A stretch of DNA of 64,000 nucleotides from Undibacterium sp. 5I1 (GCF_034314085.1 NZ_JAVIWI010000001.1:2852001-2916000), one strand, 5' to 3'. Shown: positions 16,798 through 28,102, numbered from the stretch's first letter. Translations and numbers: made by a program. The notes: generated from the letters alone by a model not told the origin.

Positions 16798-16876
16798 GTC
16801 CTCTTAATCCTTTTCGATATCATGAGTAGCGTTGTAGACTAATGCTTCAGACGATCATGGTAAAAAAAGGAATAAC

Positions 16877-17647
16877 ATGGCACAAAAAATTGCAGGCTAT
16901 GGCTGGTTGCCCGACTTGCCAGATCATCGTGATCACTCATTTGATCTTCCCCCGAATTACCTACATCAACTCCCCACCAAAATTGATCTGCGTCCTCACT
17001 GTCCCAGTGTATTTAATCAAGGTGACAGAATAGGCAGTTGTACCGCCAATGCTGTCTGCAATGCCTTCCGTTTTAATCTGATGAAACAGGGTATGCAGCG
17101 CCCTTTTATGCCGTCACGTTTGTTTGTGCATTACAACGCACGTGTGATGATCGGCACCGAGCGGCAAAACCATGGCGCGCAAATCCGTGATGCCATTAAA
17201 AGTGTTGCCAAGCAGGGAATCTGTCGTGAAAGTAACTGGCCATATATCGCCAAAAAATATGCGCTGAAACCACCAAAAGCTGCGTATGACGAGGCGCTGC
17301 AACATCAGGCGATCTGTTATCAGCGCCTGCAACAAAAACTCGATCATTTAAAAGTTTGTCTGGCAACCGGGCATCCGTTTGTGTTCGGTATCACACTGTA
17401 CGATGAGTTTGAATCTGAGAAAATGACGCAGCACGGGGTGTTAGCGATGCCCAAAAAAAATGAAGGTTTGGTAGGCGGTCATTCAGTACTGGCAGTCGGT
17501 TATGACGATAAAACCGAGCGCTTTATCGTGATGAACTCCTGGGGCGATGCATGGGGCAAAAAGGGATTTTTTACCGTGCCTTATGCGTATTTACTAGAAC
17601 CCAACCTGGCGGCAGATTTTTGGACGATACGTGCAGTAGAGGGATAA
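16877..17647 (+). CDS. Papain-like (C1 family) cysteine peptidase
   Basis: The protein has 256 residues. The core papain motifs are in order: FNQGDRIGSCTANA with oxyanion Q48 and nucleophile C55, GGHSVLAVGYDD with H202, and VMNSWGDAWGKKGFF with N220. There is no signal peptide and almost no propeptide, so the enzyme would be made active in the cytoplasm or be exported by another route. It begins with MAQKIAGYGWLPDLPDHRDH, a start often seen in bacterial C1 relatives. It is followed by a zinc metallopeptidase gene in the same direction, with a family A repeat between. Substrate is unknown. Confidence 0.92.
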   Translation: MAQKIAGYGWLPDLPDHRDHSFDLPPNYLHQLPTKIDLRPHCPSVFNQGDRIGSCTANAVCNAFRFNLMKQGMQRPFMPSRLFVHYNARVMIGTERQNHGAQIRDAIKSVAKQGICRESNWPYIAKKYALKPPKAAYDEALQHQAICYQRLQQKLDHLKVCLATGHPFVFGITLYDEFESEKMTQHGVLAMPKKNEGLVGGHSVLAVGYDDKTERFIVMNSWGDAWGKKGFFTVPYAYLLEPNLAADFWTIRAVEG

Positions 17648-17662
17648 TTTTGGCTTAAATTA

Positions 17663-17746
17663 ATATACTCCTTATGAGTATTTTTTAATAATCCAATTAT
17701 TATCTGACTTTCAAGACAATTTAATTCAACATGAAAGGGAGTATAT
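17663..17746 (+). repeat. 84-bp palindromic element, family A, copy 3
   Basis: ATATACTCC at the left and GGGAGTATAT at the right bound an 84-bp element. The interior is the most diverged of the set, but CCAATTATTATCTGA aligns in register with CCAAGTAATATCTGG of copy 4. It lies 15 bp after the C1 peptidase stop and 44 bp before the metallopeptidase start. Confidence 0.8.
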
Positions 17747-17790
17747 GGCGTTCCGTTTTACTCTCTTCAGCGGATCTTTGAGTAATTTAT

Positions 17791-18939
17791 ATGAAAACTT
17801 TTCACTGTGATAAATGTAGCCAGCAAGTTTTTTTCGAGAACACGTTGTGTGGTGCTTGCGGGAGCATGCTGGGTTATCAGCCCGAGATTCGGGCGGTAAG
17901 CAGCTTTGAGCCATCGGATAACGGTTATTGGCGCAGTTTAAATCCCGTCAATGCGGGACGTGTTTTTAAGCAATGCAGTAATTATGCGAATCAACATGTC
18001 TGTAACTGGATGCTGGATCTGGACGATGCCCATGATTTGTGTGCGTCGTGCCAATTAACGGTTGTGATACCGACATTGTCGAGCGAAAAAAATCACTTGT
18101 TTTGGCAGCGACTGGAGTCCGCCAAACGTCGACTTTTATACTCGCTCTGGTTTCTCGGTTTAAAACCGGTATCTAAAGAAGAAAATGAGGAAACCGGCCT
18201 GGCATTCCAATTTTTGGAAGACGAGAGTGGTAGCGAAAAAGTCCTGACCGGGCACGACGACGGCTTAATTACTTTAAATATTGCAGAAGCAGACCCCGCC
18301 AAACGTGAGGGAACGCGCGAGCAAATGCATGAGCGTTACCGCACTCTGCTTGGTCATTTTCGGCATGAGAGTGGGCATTATTATTTTGACCGGCTGATCG
18401 CTGACGGTCCTTGGGTTGAGGGATACCGCCAACTTTTTGGCGACGAGCGGCAGGATTATAGCGAATGCCTGAAATCGCATTACGCCAACGGCGCGCCCGT
18501 CAATTGGGAGCAATCTTTTATTAGTAGTTATGCCGCATCGCATCCCTGGGAAGATTGGGCAGAAACCTGGGCGCATTATCTGCACATGATCGATACGCTA
18601 GAGACCGCACATGCTTGTGGACTATCACTCAATCCACACAATGTCGCAGAGCCGGGCATGGTGATCAGCGCATCACCGATGAAGATCGATACTTTTGAGG
18701 AAATTATCAAGGACTGGTTTGCACTCACCTATGTGCTCAACAGCCTTAACCGCAGTGTCGGCATGCCAGATTCTTACCCCTTCACCTTACCAGCACCCGT
18801 CCAGGAAAAGCTGCATTTTATCCATCGTGTGGTGTTGGGTTATGCAGAACCAGAGCGCCAGGGAATGACGCAGCAGCAAACCCAATCGCAATCGCAATCG
18901 CAATCGCAATCGCAATCGCAAATGATAGGAGTTACGTAA
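17791..18939 (+). CDS. Zinc-dependent metallopeptidase with N-terminal zinc ribbon and Gln-Ser tail
   Basis: The protein has 382 residues and belongs to the putative zinc-binding metallopeptidase family COG4307. An N-terminal zinc ribbon has CxxC pairs at C6/C9 and C20/C23; further Cys (FKQCSNYANQHVCNW, CASC) follow. The catalytic HExxH is H192-ESG-H196 in HFRHESGHYYFDRL, and EDWAETWAHYLH is a plausible third-ligand region. The C-terminus ends in a low-complexity run of six Gln-Ser pairs encoded by CAATCG repeats. No signal peptide is seen. It lies behind a C1 peptidase gene; a shared function is only suggested by position. Confidence 0.88.
   Translation: MKTFHCDKCSQQVFFENTLCGACGSMLGYQPEIRAVSSFEPSDNGYWRSLNPVNAGRVFKQCSNYANQHVCNWMLDLDDAHDLCASCQLTVVIPTLSSEKNHLFWQRLESAKRRLLYSLWFLGLKPVSKEENEETGLAFQFLEDESGSEKVLTGHDDGLITLNIAEADPAKREGTREQMHERYRTLLGHFRHESGHYYFDRLIADGPWVEGYRQLFGDERQDYSECLKSHYANGAPVNWEQSFISSYAASHPWEDWAETWAHYLHMIDTLETAHACGLSLNPHNVAEPGMVISASPMKIDTFEEIIKDWFALTYVLNSLNRSVGMPDSYPFTLPAPVQEKLHFIHRVVLGYAEPERQGMTQQQTQSQSQSQSQSQSQMIGVT
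18883..18918 (+). repeat. Six tandem CAATCG hexamers inside the metallopeptidase gene
   Basis: Six perfect copies of CAATCG encode (Gln-Ser)6 just before the stop codon. Because the unit is a multiple of three, copy-number change would lengthen or shorten the tail without a frameshift. Confidence 0.9.
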
Positions 18940-19139
18940 AAACGGAACACTATTTGTGCCCATTCACATGCAATCAGATGGCTGGATGTAAAACATTAAG
19001 ACCGCTCAACACAGAGACCGAGGAACAACAAATATAGAGGAAATCAAGAGCGCAACGAAATTCTGCCTTTCTCCCTCCTTGTTCTTTCTCTGTGCCTATC
19101 TGGAGTAGGGATCTTGGTTGTTTGCGCAAACCCCAAATA

Positions 19140-19223
19140 ACATACTCCCAATATGTATATTTAATCTGTCCAAGTAATATCTGGACAGCAGGCCGATTTT
19201 AAATAAATTAAAGGGGAGTATAT
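19140..19223 (+). repeat. 84-bp palindromic element, family A, copy 4
   Basis: The left end is ACATACTCCC, one base from the consensus, and the right end is GGGAGTATAT. The internal palindrome CTGTCCA ... TGGACAG is well preserved. It lies between the convergent metallopeptidase and sseA genes in a 350-bp gap that otherwise holds no recognisable gene. Confidence 0.85.
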
Positions 19224-19290
19224 TTCGCAATACTGGTTTGCATACCGTTTTTGTGCAGCTTGTTTGCTTGGATCTACCCATCAGCCTGAC

Positions 19291-20148
19291 TTATTCACCA
19301 TCACCAATAACATATGGGCGCGCAGGCTCTGCACACCACTCGCTCCACGATCCCGGATATAAAGCAGCGCCCGGCAAACCCGCGATTTCCAAAGCTAACA
19401 AATTGTGGCAGGCCGTCACGCCTGATCCACATTGCATAATCGCCTTGCTGGCATCTGGCACAATTGCACTCCATTCTGCCTGTAATTCTTGCGGTGATTT
19501 GAAGCACCCATCCGCTTGCAGATTATCTTTAAAAAAACGATTTTTTGCGCCGGGAATATGGCCGCCAATCGGGTCCATAGTTTCGTTCTCACCGCGAAAA
19601 CGGTCTGCCGCGCGGGCATCCACCAGCGTGCGCGAAGCCGTAGCAAGGTTAACCAGCACGTCACCGACGTTGACGCTGCTGACCAGACTAGCGCCTAAGC
19701 TAATGCTGCCACGCGCTGGCTCTGGCGCTTTGTCTGTGGTTGGCAAGCCTTGCGCCTGCCATGCAGGCAAGCCGCCATCCAATACCGCAACCGCTTTATG
19801 CCCAACCCAGCGCAACATCCACCAGAGACGGGCGGCAAACATGCCGCCGTGTGCATCATAGGCAATGACTTGCGTAGAATTAACAACTCCCCAGGCACGC
19901 AGGATTCGGATGAAATCTTCTTTTTCCGGCAATGGATGCCGCCCATGAAAAACGCCATTGGAAGATAATTTAGGGCCCGACAATTGGTTGTCCAGGCTGG
20001 CGAATTTAGCACGCGGGATATGCGCCGCATCATAGGCTTTTTTACCCGCGCTGACATCTAGCAAATCATGCCGGCAATCTAAAATGACCCAATGTGGATT
20101 GTCAATCTGAGCCGATAACTCCGTGGCAGAAATCAGTGTGGTATGCAT
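19291..20148 (-). CDS. sseA: 3-mercaptopyruvate sulfurtransferase
   Basis: The protein has 285 residues with two rhodanese domains. The N-terminal, catalytically silent domain contains WVILDCRHDLLD and AHIPRAKFASLD. The C-terminal domain has LVDARAADRFRGE, GGHIPGAKN and the active loop C240-GSGVTAC. CGSGVTAC marks 3-mercaptopyruvate sulfurtransferases rather than thiosulfate sulfurtransferases. The enzyme transfers sulfur from 3-mercaptopyruvate to thiols or cyanide. It follows the EamA transporter gene by 11 bp on the same strand, so they are probably co-transcribed. Confidence 0.94.
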   Translation of the reverse strand: MHTTLISATELSAQIDNPHWVILDCRHDLLDVSAGKKAYDAAHIPRAKFASLDNQLSGPKLSSNGVFHGRHPLPEKEDFIRILRAWGVVNSTQVIAYDAHGGMFAARLWWMLRWVGHKAVAVLDGGLPAWQAQGLPTTDKAPEPARGSISLGASLVSSVNVGDVLVNLATASRTLVDARAADRFRGENETMDPIGGHIPGAKNRFFKDNLQADGCFKSPQELQAEWSAIVPDASKAIMQCGSGVTACHNLLALEIAGLPGAALYPGSWSEWCAEPARPYVIGDGE

Positions 20149-20159
20149 GCGTACTCCTT

Positions 20160-21125
20160 TTATTCAGTCGCGATAGGGTCGATGGCGATTACTGGTTTGT
20201 TTCTGGCATTATAGAACGTCGCAATCAATCCACTACTTAAGATCACGGCAATGCCTAACCAGCTCATCGGGCTTAAGGCATCGTTCCACAATAACAGATC
20301 CCAAATGCTGGAAAATACGATGCCAACATATTGTAAATTGGCGGTGACCAAAGCATTGCCAAGGCGATAGGCGCGTGTCATCGCAAATTGGGCTGAAGCC
20401 GCAGTCAAGCCTATGGTCATCAGCAACAACAAGCCTTTGAACTGATGCGCATGCCAGCCAGCCGTAAGCGAATGTGCAGCTAAGTTGCTACTGCCAGCAT
20501 CCTGACCAAGCCCGTAGTCCAGCCCGTAAGTCAGTCCATTAATCATTGTGCCGAACAAACCGGCAATGGCGCAGGTGAGTGAAAAATAAAATACCACACG
20601 ATATTCTGGCTCGCCCATCAAACCCATCTGACGCACTTGCATGTAAGCCAGCGCAGCGAGCATGCCAGAGATGAGCGCCACGATCCCACCGACCATCTGA
20701 TCTGCATGCATGCTGGGACGCAGCAACAATAAAACGCCGATAAATCCCAAAGCAATGGCTGCAAGCAAACCCCATTCAATCCGCTGTTTTCCTTTTAACC
20801 ATGCCCCACCAAACAAGATCGCAGCGATCCAGATCGGTGACATGTAATTGAGCGTCACCGCCATCGCTAACGACAAACGGCTGATCGAATAAAACCATAA
20901 CCACAAAGCGATCACGCCTACCGTGCCGCGCCACAAATGATGACCTGCCATGCGAGTGCGCAAACTATAGCCTTGCATCCTCACTAGCAAATAAATCATC
21001 ACCATCCCGACCAGGCCACGATAAGCAACGATTTCAGAAGTTGAATATGTATCCGAGGCGAGCTTGACGCATACGCCCATGATGGAGAATAAAAAGCTGG
21101 CTACCAGCATCCACAAAGACTGCAT
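20160..21125 (-). CDS. EamA/DMT-family membrane transporter
   Basis: The protein has 321 residues with about ten hydrophobic helices in two EamA repeats, the first starting SLWMLVASFLFSIMGVCVKL and the second around GGIVALISGMLAALAYMQVR. Family members export metabolites or amino acids. The motif MSPIWIAAILFGGAWLKGKQ is typical of the RhaT/EamA group. Substrate is unknown. It is the first gene of a pair with sseA. A strong terminator of the Rieske gene lies just upstream, so its own promoter should be in about 80 bp. Confidence 0.9.
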   Translation of the reverse strand: MQSLWMLVASFLFSIMGVCVKLASDTYSTSEIVAYRGLVGMVMIYLLVRMQGYSLRTRMAGHHLWRGTVGVIALWLWFYSISRLSLAMAVTLNYMSPIWIAAILFGGAWLKGKQRIEWGLLAAIALGFIGVLLLLRPSMHADQMVGGIVALISGMLAALAYMQVRQMGLMGEPEYRVVFYFSLTCAIAGLFGTMINGLTYGLDYGLGQDAGSSNLAAHSLTAGWHAHQFKGLLLLMTIGLTAASAQFAMTRAYRLGNALVTANLQYVGIVFSSIWDLLLWNDALSPMSWLGIAVILSSGLIATFYNARNKPVIAIDPIATE

Positions 21126-21205
21126 TTATTTGACCCCGGTTCTTTTTCACTCTTTTAATCGGTCTGATAATTGATGTAGTAATCGACAGGCTAAAAAGGA
21201 GTAAC

Positions 21206-21245
21206 AAAAAATTAAGGGGAAGCTGCGGCTTCCCCTTAATTTTTT
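21206..21245 (-). terminator. Strong Rho-independent terminator after the Rieske gene
   Basis: A perfect 18-bp stem (AAAAATTAAGGGGAAGC paired with its complement) has a 4-base loop and a T-run on the minus strand. It starts at the stop codon of the Rieske oxygenase gene. Confidence 0.93.
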
Positions 21246-22354
21246 TAAAACTGTATTTTGCGTCGATACCACTCATGAAAATGCTGCATGCCATCTTCCA
21301 TCGGTGATTGATAAGGACCAACTTCGCTGACACCACGGTCTAGCAAAATTTTGCGCCCCGCATCCATGCGCAAAGCAATCTCATCGTCCTCAATACAGGT
21401 TTCCATATAAGCAGCGCGTTCAGCCTCGATAAATTCACGCTCAAACAGGACGATCTCTTCGGGATAATAGAATTCCACTACATTGCGTGTCTTGCCAGTC
21501 GCGGTCGGCCATAAAGTCGATACCACCAGCACATGCGGATACCATTCGACCATGATATTCGGGTATAGCGTTAACCAGATCGCACCGTATTTAGGTGTTT
21601 CACCGTTACGGAACTTGAGGATTTGCTCTTGCCACGCTTGGTATTTAGCAGAACCGGATTTGAGTAAGCCATTATTCACGCCGACCGTTTGTACGCTGTA
21701 ATCCTCGCCAAACTCCCAGCTTAAATCATCGCAAGTGACAAAACTGCCCAAGCCCGGATGAAATGGTTCTACATGATAATCTTCCAGATAAACTTCAATA
21801 AAAGTCTTCCAGTTGTAATCACATTCATGCACTTCCACATGGTCTAGCATGTAGTCGCTGAAATTGAGGTCTTTGGTGACGCTGAGCTGTTCCATTTTTT
21901 CCATCACGTTATAGCCGTTTTGCTCGAACAATAAACCGTTCCAGTTTTGTAGCGGCGTGCGTGACAGATTAAGGCAAGGCGTGTCCTCAAAATGCGGTGC
22001 GCCAATCAGCTCACCTTTTAAGTCATAGGTCCAGCGGTGTAAAGGGCACACGATGTTGCTGCTATTACCGCGTCCATTAAACATCAGTGCTTGCCGATGG
22101 CGGCAGACATTGGACATCAGCTCAATTCCGTTAGCGCCGTCGGCATGACGCACCAGCATGCGGCCTTCATTCTCAGCGACGAGCGTAGCAAAATCGCCGA
22201 CATTGGGCACCATCAATTCATGACCGACATAGCGTGGGCCAGACTGGAAGAGTTGTTTGATCTCGCGTTGCAACAGCGATTGATCAAAATACACATGAAC
22301 AGGAAGTTGCGCGTCGGAGCGCGCGAGTTTGGAAAAAGAAGCCAGATCGGACAT
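21245..22354 (-). CDS. Rieske non-heme iron oxygenase, alpha subunit type
   Basis: From the ATG at 22354 the protein has 369 residues; an upstream Met at 22405 adds 17 residues of little resemblance. The Rieske [2Fe-2S] motif is C84-R-H86 ... C103-PL-H106. The catalytic domain has EVYLEDYHVEPFHPG, where the two His and a downstream Asp should hold the mononuclear iron. Related enzymes hydroxylate or demethylate small aromatic or quaternary-amine substrates. No reductase or ferredoxin gene is nearby, so electrons must come from elsewhere. The substrate cannot be inferred. Confidence 0.9.
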   Translation of the reverse strand: MSDLASFSKLARSDAQLPVHVYFDQSLLQREIKQLFQSGPRYVGHELMVPNVGDFATLVAENEGRMLVRHADGANGIELMSNVCRHRQALMFNGRGNSSNIVCPLHRWTYDLKGELIGAPHFEDTPCLNLSRTPLQNWNGLLFEQNGYNVMEKMEQLSVTKDLNFSDYMLDHVEVHECDYNWKTFIEVYLEDYHVEPFHPGLGSFVTCDDLSWEFGEDYSVQTVGVNNGLLKSGSAKYQAWQEQILKFRNGETPKYGAIWLTLYPNIMVEWYPHVLVVSTLWPTATGKTRNVVEFYYPEEIVLFEREFIEAERAAYMETCIEDDEIALRMDAGRKILLDRGVSEVGPYQSPMEDGMQHFHEWYRRKIQF

Positions 22355-23964
<1,610 letters not shown>

Positions 23965-24125
23965 AATTAACTAAATTCTATTGCGTCTACAATTTTAAAC
24001 ATCTAAGACGGATAGCGTGCATCAAATACGACCATGAGTTGTTATTTGATGTACGCAACTTGTTAGCCGCTAATTGACTTATCCATCTCCGTAATTTTTA
24101 CGGAAGCAGGAATGACCACATCAGA

Positions 24126-25112
24126 ATGTTGATCGAGATAATGAGAATACAAAAAAGCTACGCCACCATCACTATCGCATCCATCGTCATCGCTATATTC
24201 ACGATGCTGCAACTACGTACCGACCCGACTACAAAAACGCACTCAGAGCAGGTATTGAGCGATAAAGATTCGTTCGCATTTGTGCGCTCTATGGATGGCA
24301 CTCAGGTTGACGGTCAGTTACAACAAGCAAGCACCGATATCTTAATTGTCGATGCCGGATTGCGCCACATGTTCGACTATTACTTAGCGGCGACAGGCGA
24401 AAAAACTTTGCCGGAAATCCGTGCGGAAATAGAAAAAGAACTAAGTAAAAAGTTAGGCCCCAAAGCGGCAGCACAAGCTAAAGATCTGCTAAGTCGCTAC
24501 CTGGATTACAAACTAGCACTGGCAGAAATAGAGAAAAATCCTCAACTAGTGAATCCTACAAATGCCGGCTATGACAGCAATAAAATGACATCTGCAATCA
24601 AAGCACGGCTAGCAGGCATGCAAACTTTAAGGCAGCGTTATTTCAATCAAAACGAAAATACTGCATTCTTTGGCTTTGACGATGCCTACGACACCGACGC
24701 GATTACGCGACTGGAAATCGCACAAGATAAAAATCTGAACAACGTACAAAAGCAACAAAAACTACAAGCGCTGGACGCGGCCATGCCAGCAGCACTGCGG
24801 GCAGAAAAAGAAGCGCCTTATCAAATCATACGTATGGAAGAAAACGTCGCAAAAATGCGCGCGCAAGGTGCAAGCGACGACGATATTTATCGTATGCGAG
24901 CAGCAGCAACCACACCAGAAGCCGCCGCACGATTGGCTGATCTGGATAGAGAAGATACAGATTGGAAAAACCGGATTGCTACTTATCAGGCGGAGCGAAA
25001 TAAAATCATCAGCAATGGAAAAAACGACACGGAACAAATGACGGCATTACAGCAAATTCGTAATCAGTTATTTGATACGAATGAGCAGAAACGTTTGGGG
25101 GCTTATGAGTGA
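24126..25112 (+). CDS. lifO: Lipase-specific foldase (lipase chaperone)
   Basis: The protein has 328 residues. One N-terminal transmembrane anchor (ATITIASIVIAIFTMLQL) is followed by a variable region and a long helical periplasmic domain. The family signature RxxFDYxLxxxGE is present as LRHMFDYYLAATGEKTLPEI. The helical C-terminal half (RLEIAQDKNLNNVQKQQKL through AALRAEKEAPYQ) embraces the lipase during folding. Its place directly behind the lipase gene is standard. The start has no strong ribosome site. Confidence 0.94.
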   Translation: MLIEIMRIQKSYATITIASIVIAIFTMLQLRTDPTTKTHSEQVLSDKDSFAFVRSMDGTQVDGQLQQASTDILIVDAGLRHMFDYYLAATGEKTLPEIRAEIEKELSKKLGPKAAAQAKDLLSRYLDYKLALAEIEKNPQLVNPTNAGYDSNKMTSAIKARLAGMQTLRQRYFNQNENTAFFGFDDAYDTDAITRLEIAQDKNLNNVQKQQKLQALDAAMPAALRAEKEAPYQIIRMEENVAKMRAQGASDDDIYRMRAAATTPEAAARLADLDREDTDWKNRIATYQAERNKIISNGKNDTEQMTALQQIRNQLFDTNEQKRLGAYE

Positions 25113-25125
25113 ACGAGTAGGCGAT

Positions 25126-25821
25126 TCATATCGCATATCGCCAATTTAATCCATGACTCAAAATGGTTGGCCCATAAACAAAATGCAGTACTCGCCTTTT
25201 ACTTTCGCCTGATGCTTTTGATGATGCATGCAATAGAAGAGGACTCATTATTAAAGCCCCGCCTTTCTCAACGGGGCAAATAACTTCTCCCATGCGATCA
25301 CGTGTCTCTATAGCGGCCTGGTTGGATAACCGACCATTTTTATGTGACATCGGAACAACGCGCAAGGGGCCGTCAGTTAGGTCGCATTCATCGATATGCA
25401 AACGTACGGCAACCAATTGACGCAACATTTCATTAGTAGGCTGTACAAAGACCAATCCTTCTTTTTCAGACCAAACCGTTAAATCGGGATGAGTTATTCT
25501 CTTCTTGACTGGGATACTAAGATCTTGATGTAAAGGGACTAGCCAATTTTGGTCTTTGGACTTTTCAAAGTAAGTACATTGCACTGCGATAGCGTCCAAT
25601 GGCAAGAATGGTCTAACCAAAGAGTGTTGGCGAATACGCAGAGCTAAATCGGAGCACCAACGGAAATCGAGCAGATGGCGAGTTCCAACGCTATTCACGA
25701 GTAGTTCATTTAGTTCAAATTCGAGATGACTAAAGGTGTCGGAGTCGAACAAAGCTTGAGTGATCAAAAAACCTTGATCGGCAAACACTTCCTTATCTGC
25801 AATTAGAGAAATTTGTCGCAA
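25126..25821 (-). CDS. Phytanoyl-CoA dioxygenase (PhyH) family protein
   Basis: The protein has 231 residues with the cupin-like fold of Fe(II)/2-oxoglutarate oxygenases. The metal site is suggested by VPLHQDLSIP (HxD) and a later His in LLLHASSKASGESKRRVLHF, with Arg for 2-oxoglutarate. The N-terminus reads VFADQGFLITQALFD, usual for the family. Substrate is unknown. It follows the DUF1631 gene on the same strand by 20 bp, so the two may be co-transcribed, and it converges on the lipase foldase gene. Confidence 0.82.
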   Translation of the reverse strand: MRQISLIADKEVFADQGFLITQALFDSDTFSHLEFELNELLVNSVGTRHLLDFRWCSDLALRIRQHSLVRPFLPLDAIAVQCTYFEKSKDQNWLVPLHQDLSIPVKKRITHPDLTVWSEKEGLVFVQPTNEMLRQLVAVRLHIDECDLTDGPLRVVPMSHKNGRLSNQAAIETRDRMGEVICPVEKGGALIMSPLLLHASSKASGESKRRVLHFVYGPTILSHGLNWRYAI

Positions 25822-25840
25822 TTTTCACAGACCCAAAAAC

Positions 25841-28102
25841 CTAGTTTGTCGACTCAATCTCTTGTTCAGCATGCTCTTCTAATGCCTCACTTAAAGCGCG
25901 ATCAACCAATTTATCGAGCATCAGAATTTCCGCACGTTGCTCACGGAAAGTCTGCTCTAATTCTTTTACCGCTAAAGAGAAGGATTTTTCTTTTTGACTA
26001 GTAGTAAAAATATACAAGCTACGCATAGGACTGACCCAAGCAAGCCGAGCTTTGTGACTATCACCATTTTTCTTGGTAAATTGTAGCCAGATCCCTCGTT
26101 CCAGATTTGCTACAACGTCGGCTGTTTCATCCGCCGCAACATCCACGTAGTCATCTTCTGCATGCTGCTTCTCTAGCTCTTGCGCCTCAGCTTGAGCACG
26201 TTTTTCCAAACGACGCTCAGCGGCTATCTGGGCGGCTTCTACAGCAATTTCTAACTGCTTTTCTGGCGATAATTCAAGGGGGGAACGGACGATAGATGCA
26301 TGACACTCAGCAAGATCAGCAAAAAACTGGATGCGGTCTGCATCTTCCCATTTAATCAGGCTCAGCCACTTATTCAGTCTTGCCAAAATCGCTGGCAGAC
26401 GGTTCAATAATTCTTGCCGTTGTGGCAAAGTAATCTTAGGCTTAACACTCCAGATTAAGTCATCCATCGTTTTGATCGCGTCCGTCACAGCATGCGGTTT
26501 GTCTTCTTGCACGCTGTACGCCAGTGTTAGTACTTTAGTCCAACGGTTTTCTAAAAAGCTTTCAACAAAAGCGACTACCTCGCCAGTACCGACTCGCAAT
26601 GCAACTTCATTATTGGCAACGATATTGGCCTGTTTGAACTTTTCTTTTTGCAAGGCGCGTTTAATCGGCTCCTGCAACGCTTGGGTATTCGATTCATCTT
26701 CTTTGGCGACAAAGTTTTCCAGATCAGAGACGACTTCATCGAACAGACTCATCTGTTGGTCGAACTCGTTTTGGACGCGACTAACATTGCGCTGCATCGC
26801 CTGGAACAACGGATCTGCATGTCCCTTACTTTGATCCCAGGCGACACTCTGCTGCGTAAGCAGATCTATCATGCGACGTGCCGGATGGGTATCTTGAAAG
26901 AAAAATTCTTTATCGATCAATGCTGCTTTGAGCACAGGGATTTGCAGTACTCCAATCAATTCTTTGATTTGACTAGGAATCGATGGATTATGGAAAACTG
27001 TATCAAATATCTTAGAGAGTAAATCGAGAGTAGTTTTTTCTACGCTATTACCACTTGCCAATTCTGGCATTTGCTCGCGCATTTGCGATAGCCGTATCAC
27101 ATCTTGCGCACCAGCCACTAACTGGTGTATCGCCATCGTTTTTTGCAGATTCTCCAGATAATGGAAAAGCCGAGTATCGGTTTCTTGCTGCTTAGATTGT
27201 CCGCTGGCAGAGAATTGCTGGTCATGTTGCTGCTGATCCCTCTGCCTGCCTGTCTGACAAATCTTTTGCTGATCATTGGCATCGTTACTCGATGTTTCTG
27301 ATGGAGTTTTTTCTGAGAAAATTTGCTTCAGCTTTTGACTAAAATCTTTTTTACCGAATTGACTAGAGCCTGGATTTTCTGTCTTTTTTATCCGATAGGA
27401 TTCATGTAAATCAGGCAAGATCCCTTGGTACACCAAAAATTCATTTAATGCCTGAAAAATAGGCGACAGATCAAACAAAATATCTCCGCGTAGCAAAGGC
27501 AGAATCAGCGGATGGGTATTCGTATCAGGATTAAATTTGCACCATGATGCATGCACCACACGTAAAAAAAATTCTGGCCTGAATGGATTTTGCGTAATGC
27601 TCAGACTATCAATGCCAATGATGCAAGCCAGACGCATACTTAAAGCGGCCAATTGCTCTGCACTGGACAACTCCAGGGAGCGACTCGCACGCCCAAAAGC
27701 CAGTTTTTTGTCCATCTCCTCATATGACACCAGCGTCAAGGCAATGTCTTGTTGCTCGACACGCTCTGATTGAGGCTTAGTTGGTAATGAATTTGCTGAT
27801 GATATTGATGACAAAGCCTGGATTTCTTTACGAAATGCCGCCTGGATATCAGCAGAACATAAATAGTAGAAAGCGTAACCGTTGTTCTTTAGTAACTGAC
27901 CAGAATTAAAATTTAAATTCGCTTCCCGTGCGTCACCAACTTGCTCCGATGCGGCAAAAAATGCATTCGCTAAGCGTGCTGCAAAGGCATCCAGTTGCGC
28001 CACCACCAAGTGCGTCGCATGTGGAATCAGAGCACGCAAAATATCTGCACGCGCTAAAGGTGCTTTCTGGGACTGCCGATGATCGGGCGATTGTGCTGAC
28101 AT
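25841..28102 (-). CDS. DUF1631 family protein
   Basis: The protein has 753 residues, all soluble, matching DUF1631. The N-terminal helical region includes DAFAARLANAFFAASEQ, and the middle LIGVLQIPVLKAALIDKEFFFQDTHPARRMIDLL is the most characteristic segment. A Gln-rich, charged linker (about 290-340) is low complexity. The C-terminus (LERGIWLQFTKKNGDSHKAR, LAWVSPMRSLYIFTT) resembles a PilZ-like barrel, which could bind cyclic di-GMP, but the RxxxR switch is not evident. Function is unknown. It is typical of Burkholderiales and gammaproteobacteria. Confidence 0.85.
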   Translation of the reverse strand: MSAQSPDHRQSQKAPLARADILRALIPHATHLVVAQLDAFAARLANAFFAASEQVGDAREANLNFNSGQLLKNNGYAFYYLCSADIQAAFRKEIQALSSISSANSLPTKPQSERVEQQDIALTLVSYEEMDKKLAFGRASRSLELSSAEQLAALSMRLACIIGIDSLSITQNPFRPEFFLRVVHASWCKFNPDTNTHPLILPLLRGDILFDLSPIFQALNEFLVYQGILPDLHESYRIKKTENPGSSQFGKKDFSQKLKQIFSEKTPSETSSNDANDQQKICQTGRQRDQQQHDQQFSASGQSKQQETDTRLFHYLENLQKTMAIHQLVAGAQDVIRLSQMREQMPELASGNSVEKTTLDLLSKIFDTVFHNPSIPSQIKELIGVLQIPVLKAALIDKEFFFQDTHPARRMIDLLTQQSVAWDQSKGHADPLFQAMQRNVSRVQNEFDQQMSLFDEVVSDLENFVAKEDESNTQALQEPIKRALQKEKFKQANIVANNEVALRVGTGEVVAFVESFLENRWTKVLTLAYSVQEDKPHAVTDAIKTMDDLIWSVKPKITLPQRQELLNRLPAILARLNKWLSLIKWEDADRIQFFADLAECHASIVRSPLELSPEKQLEIAVEAAQIAAERRLEKRAQAEAQELEKQHAEDDYVDVAADETADVVANLERGIWLQFTKKNGDSHKARLAWVSPMRSLYIFTTSQKEKSFSLAVKELEQTFREQRAEILMLDKLVDRALSEALEEHAEQEIESTN

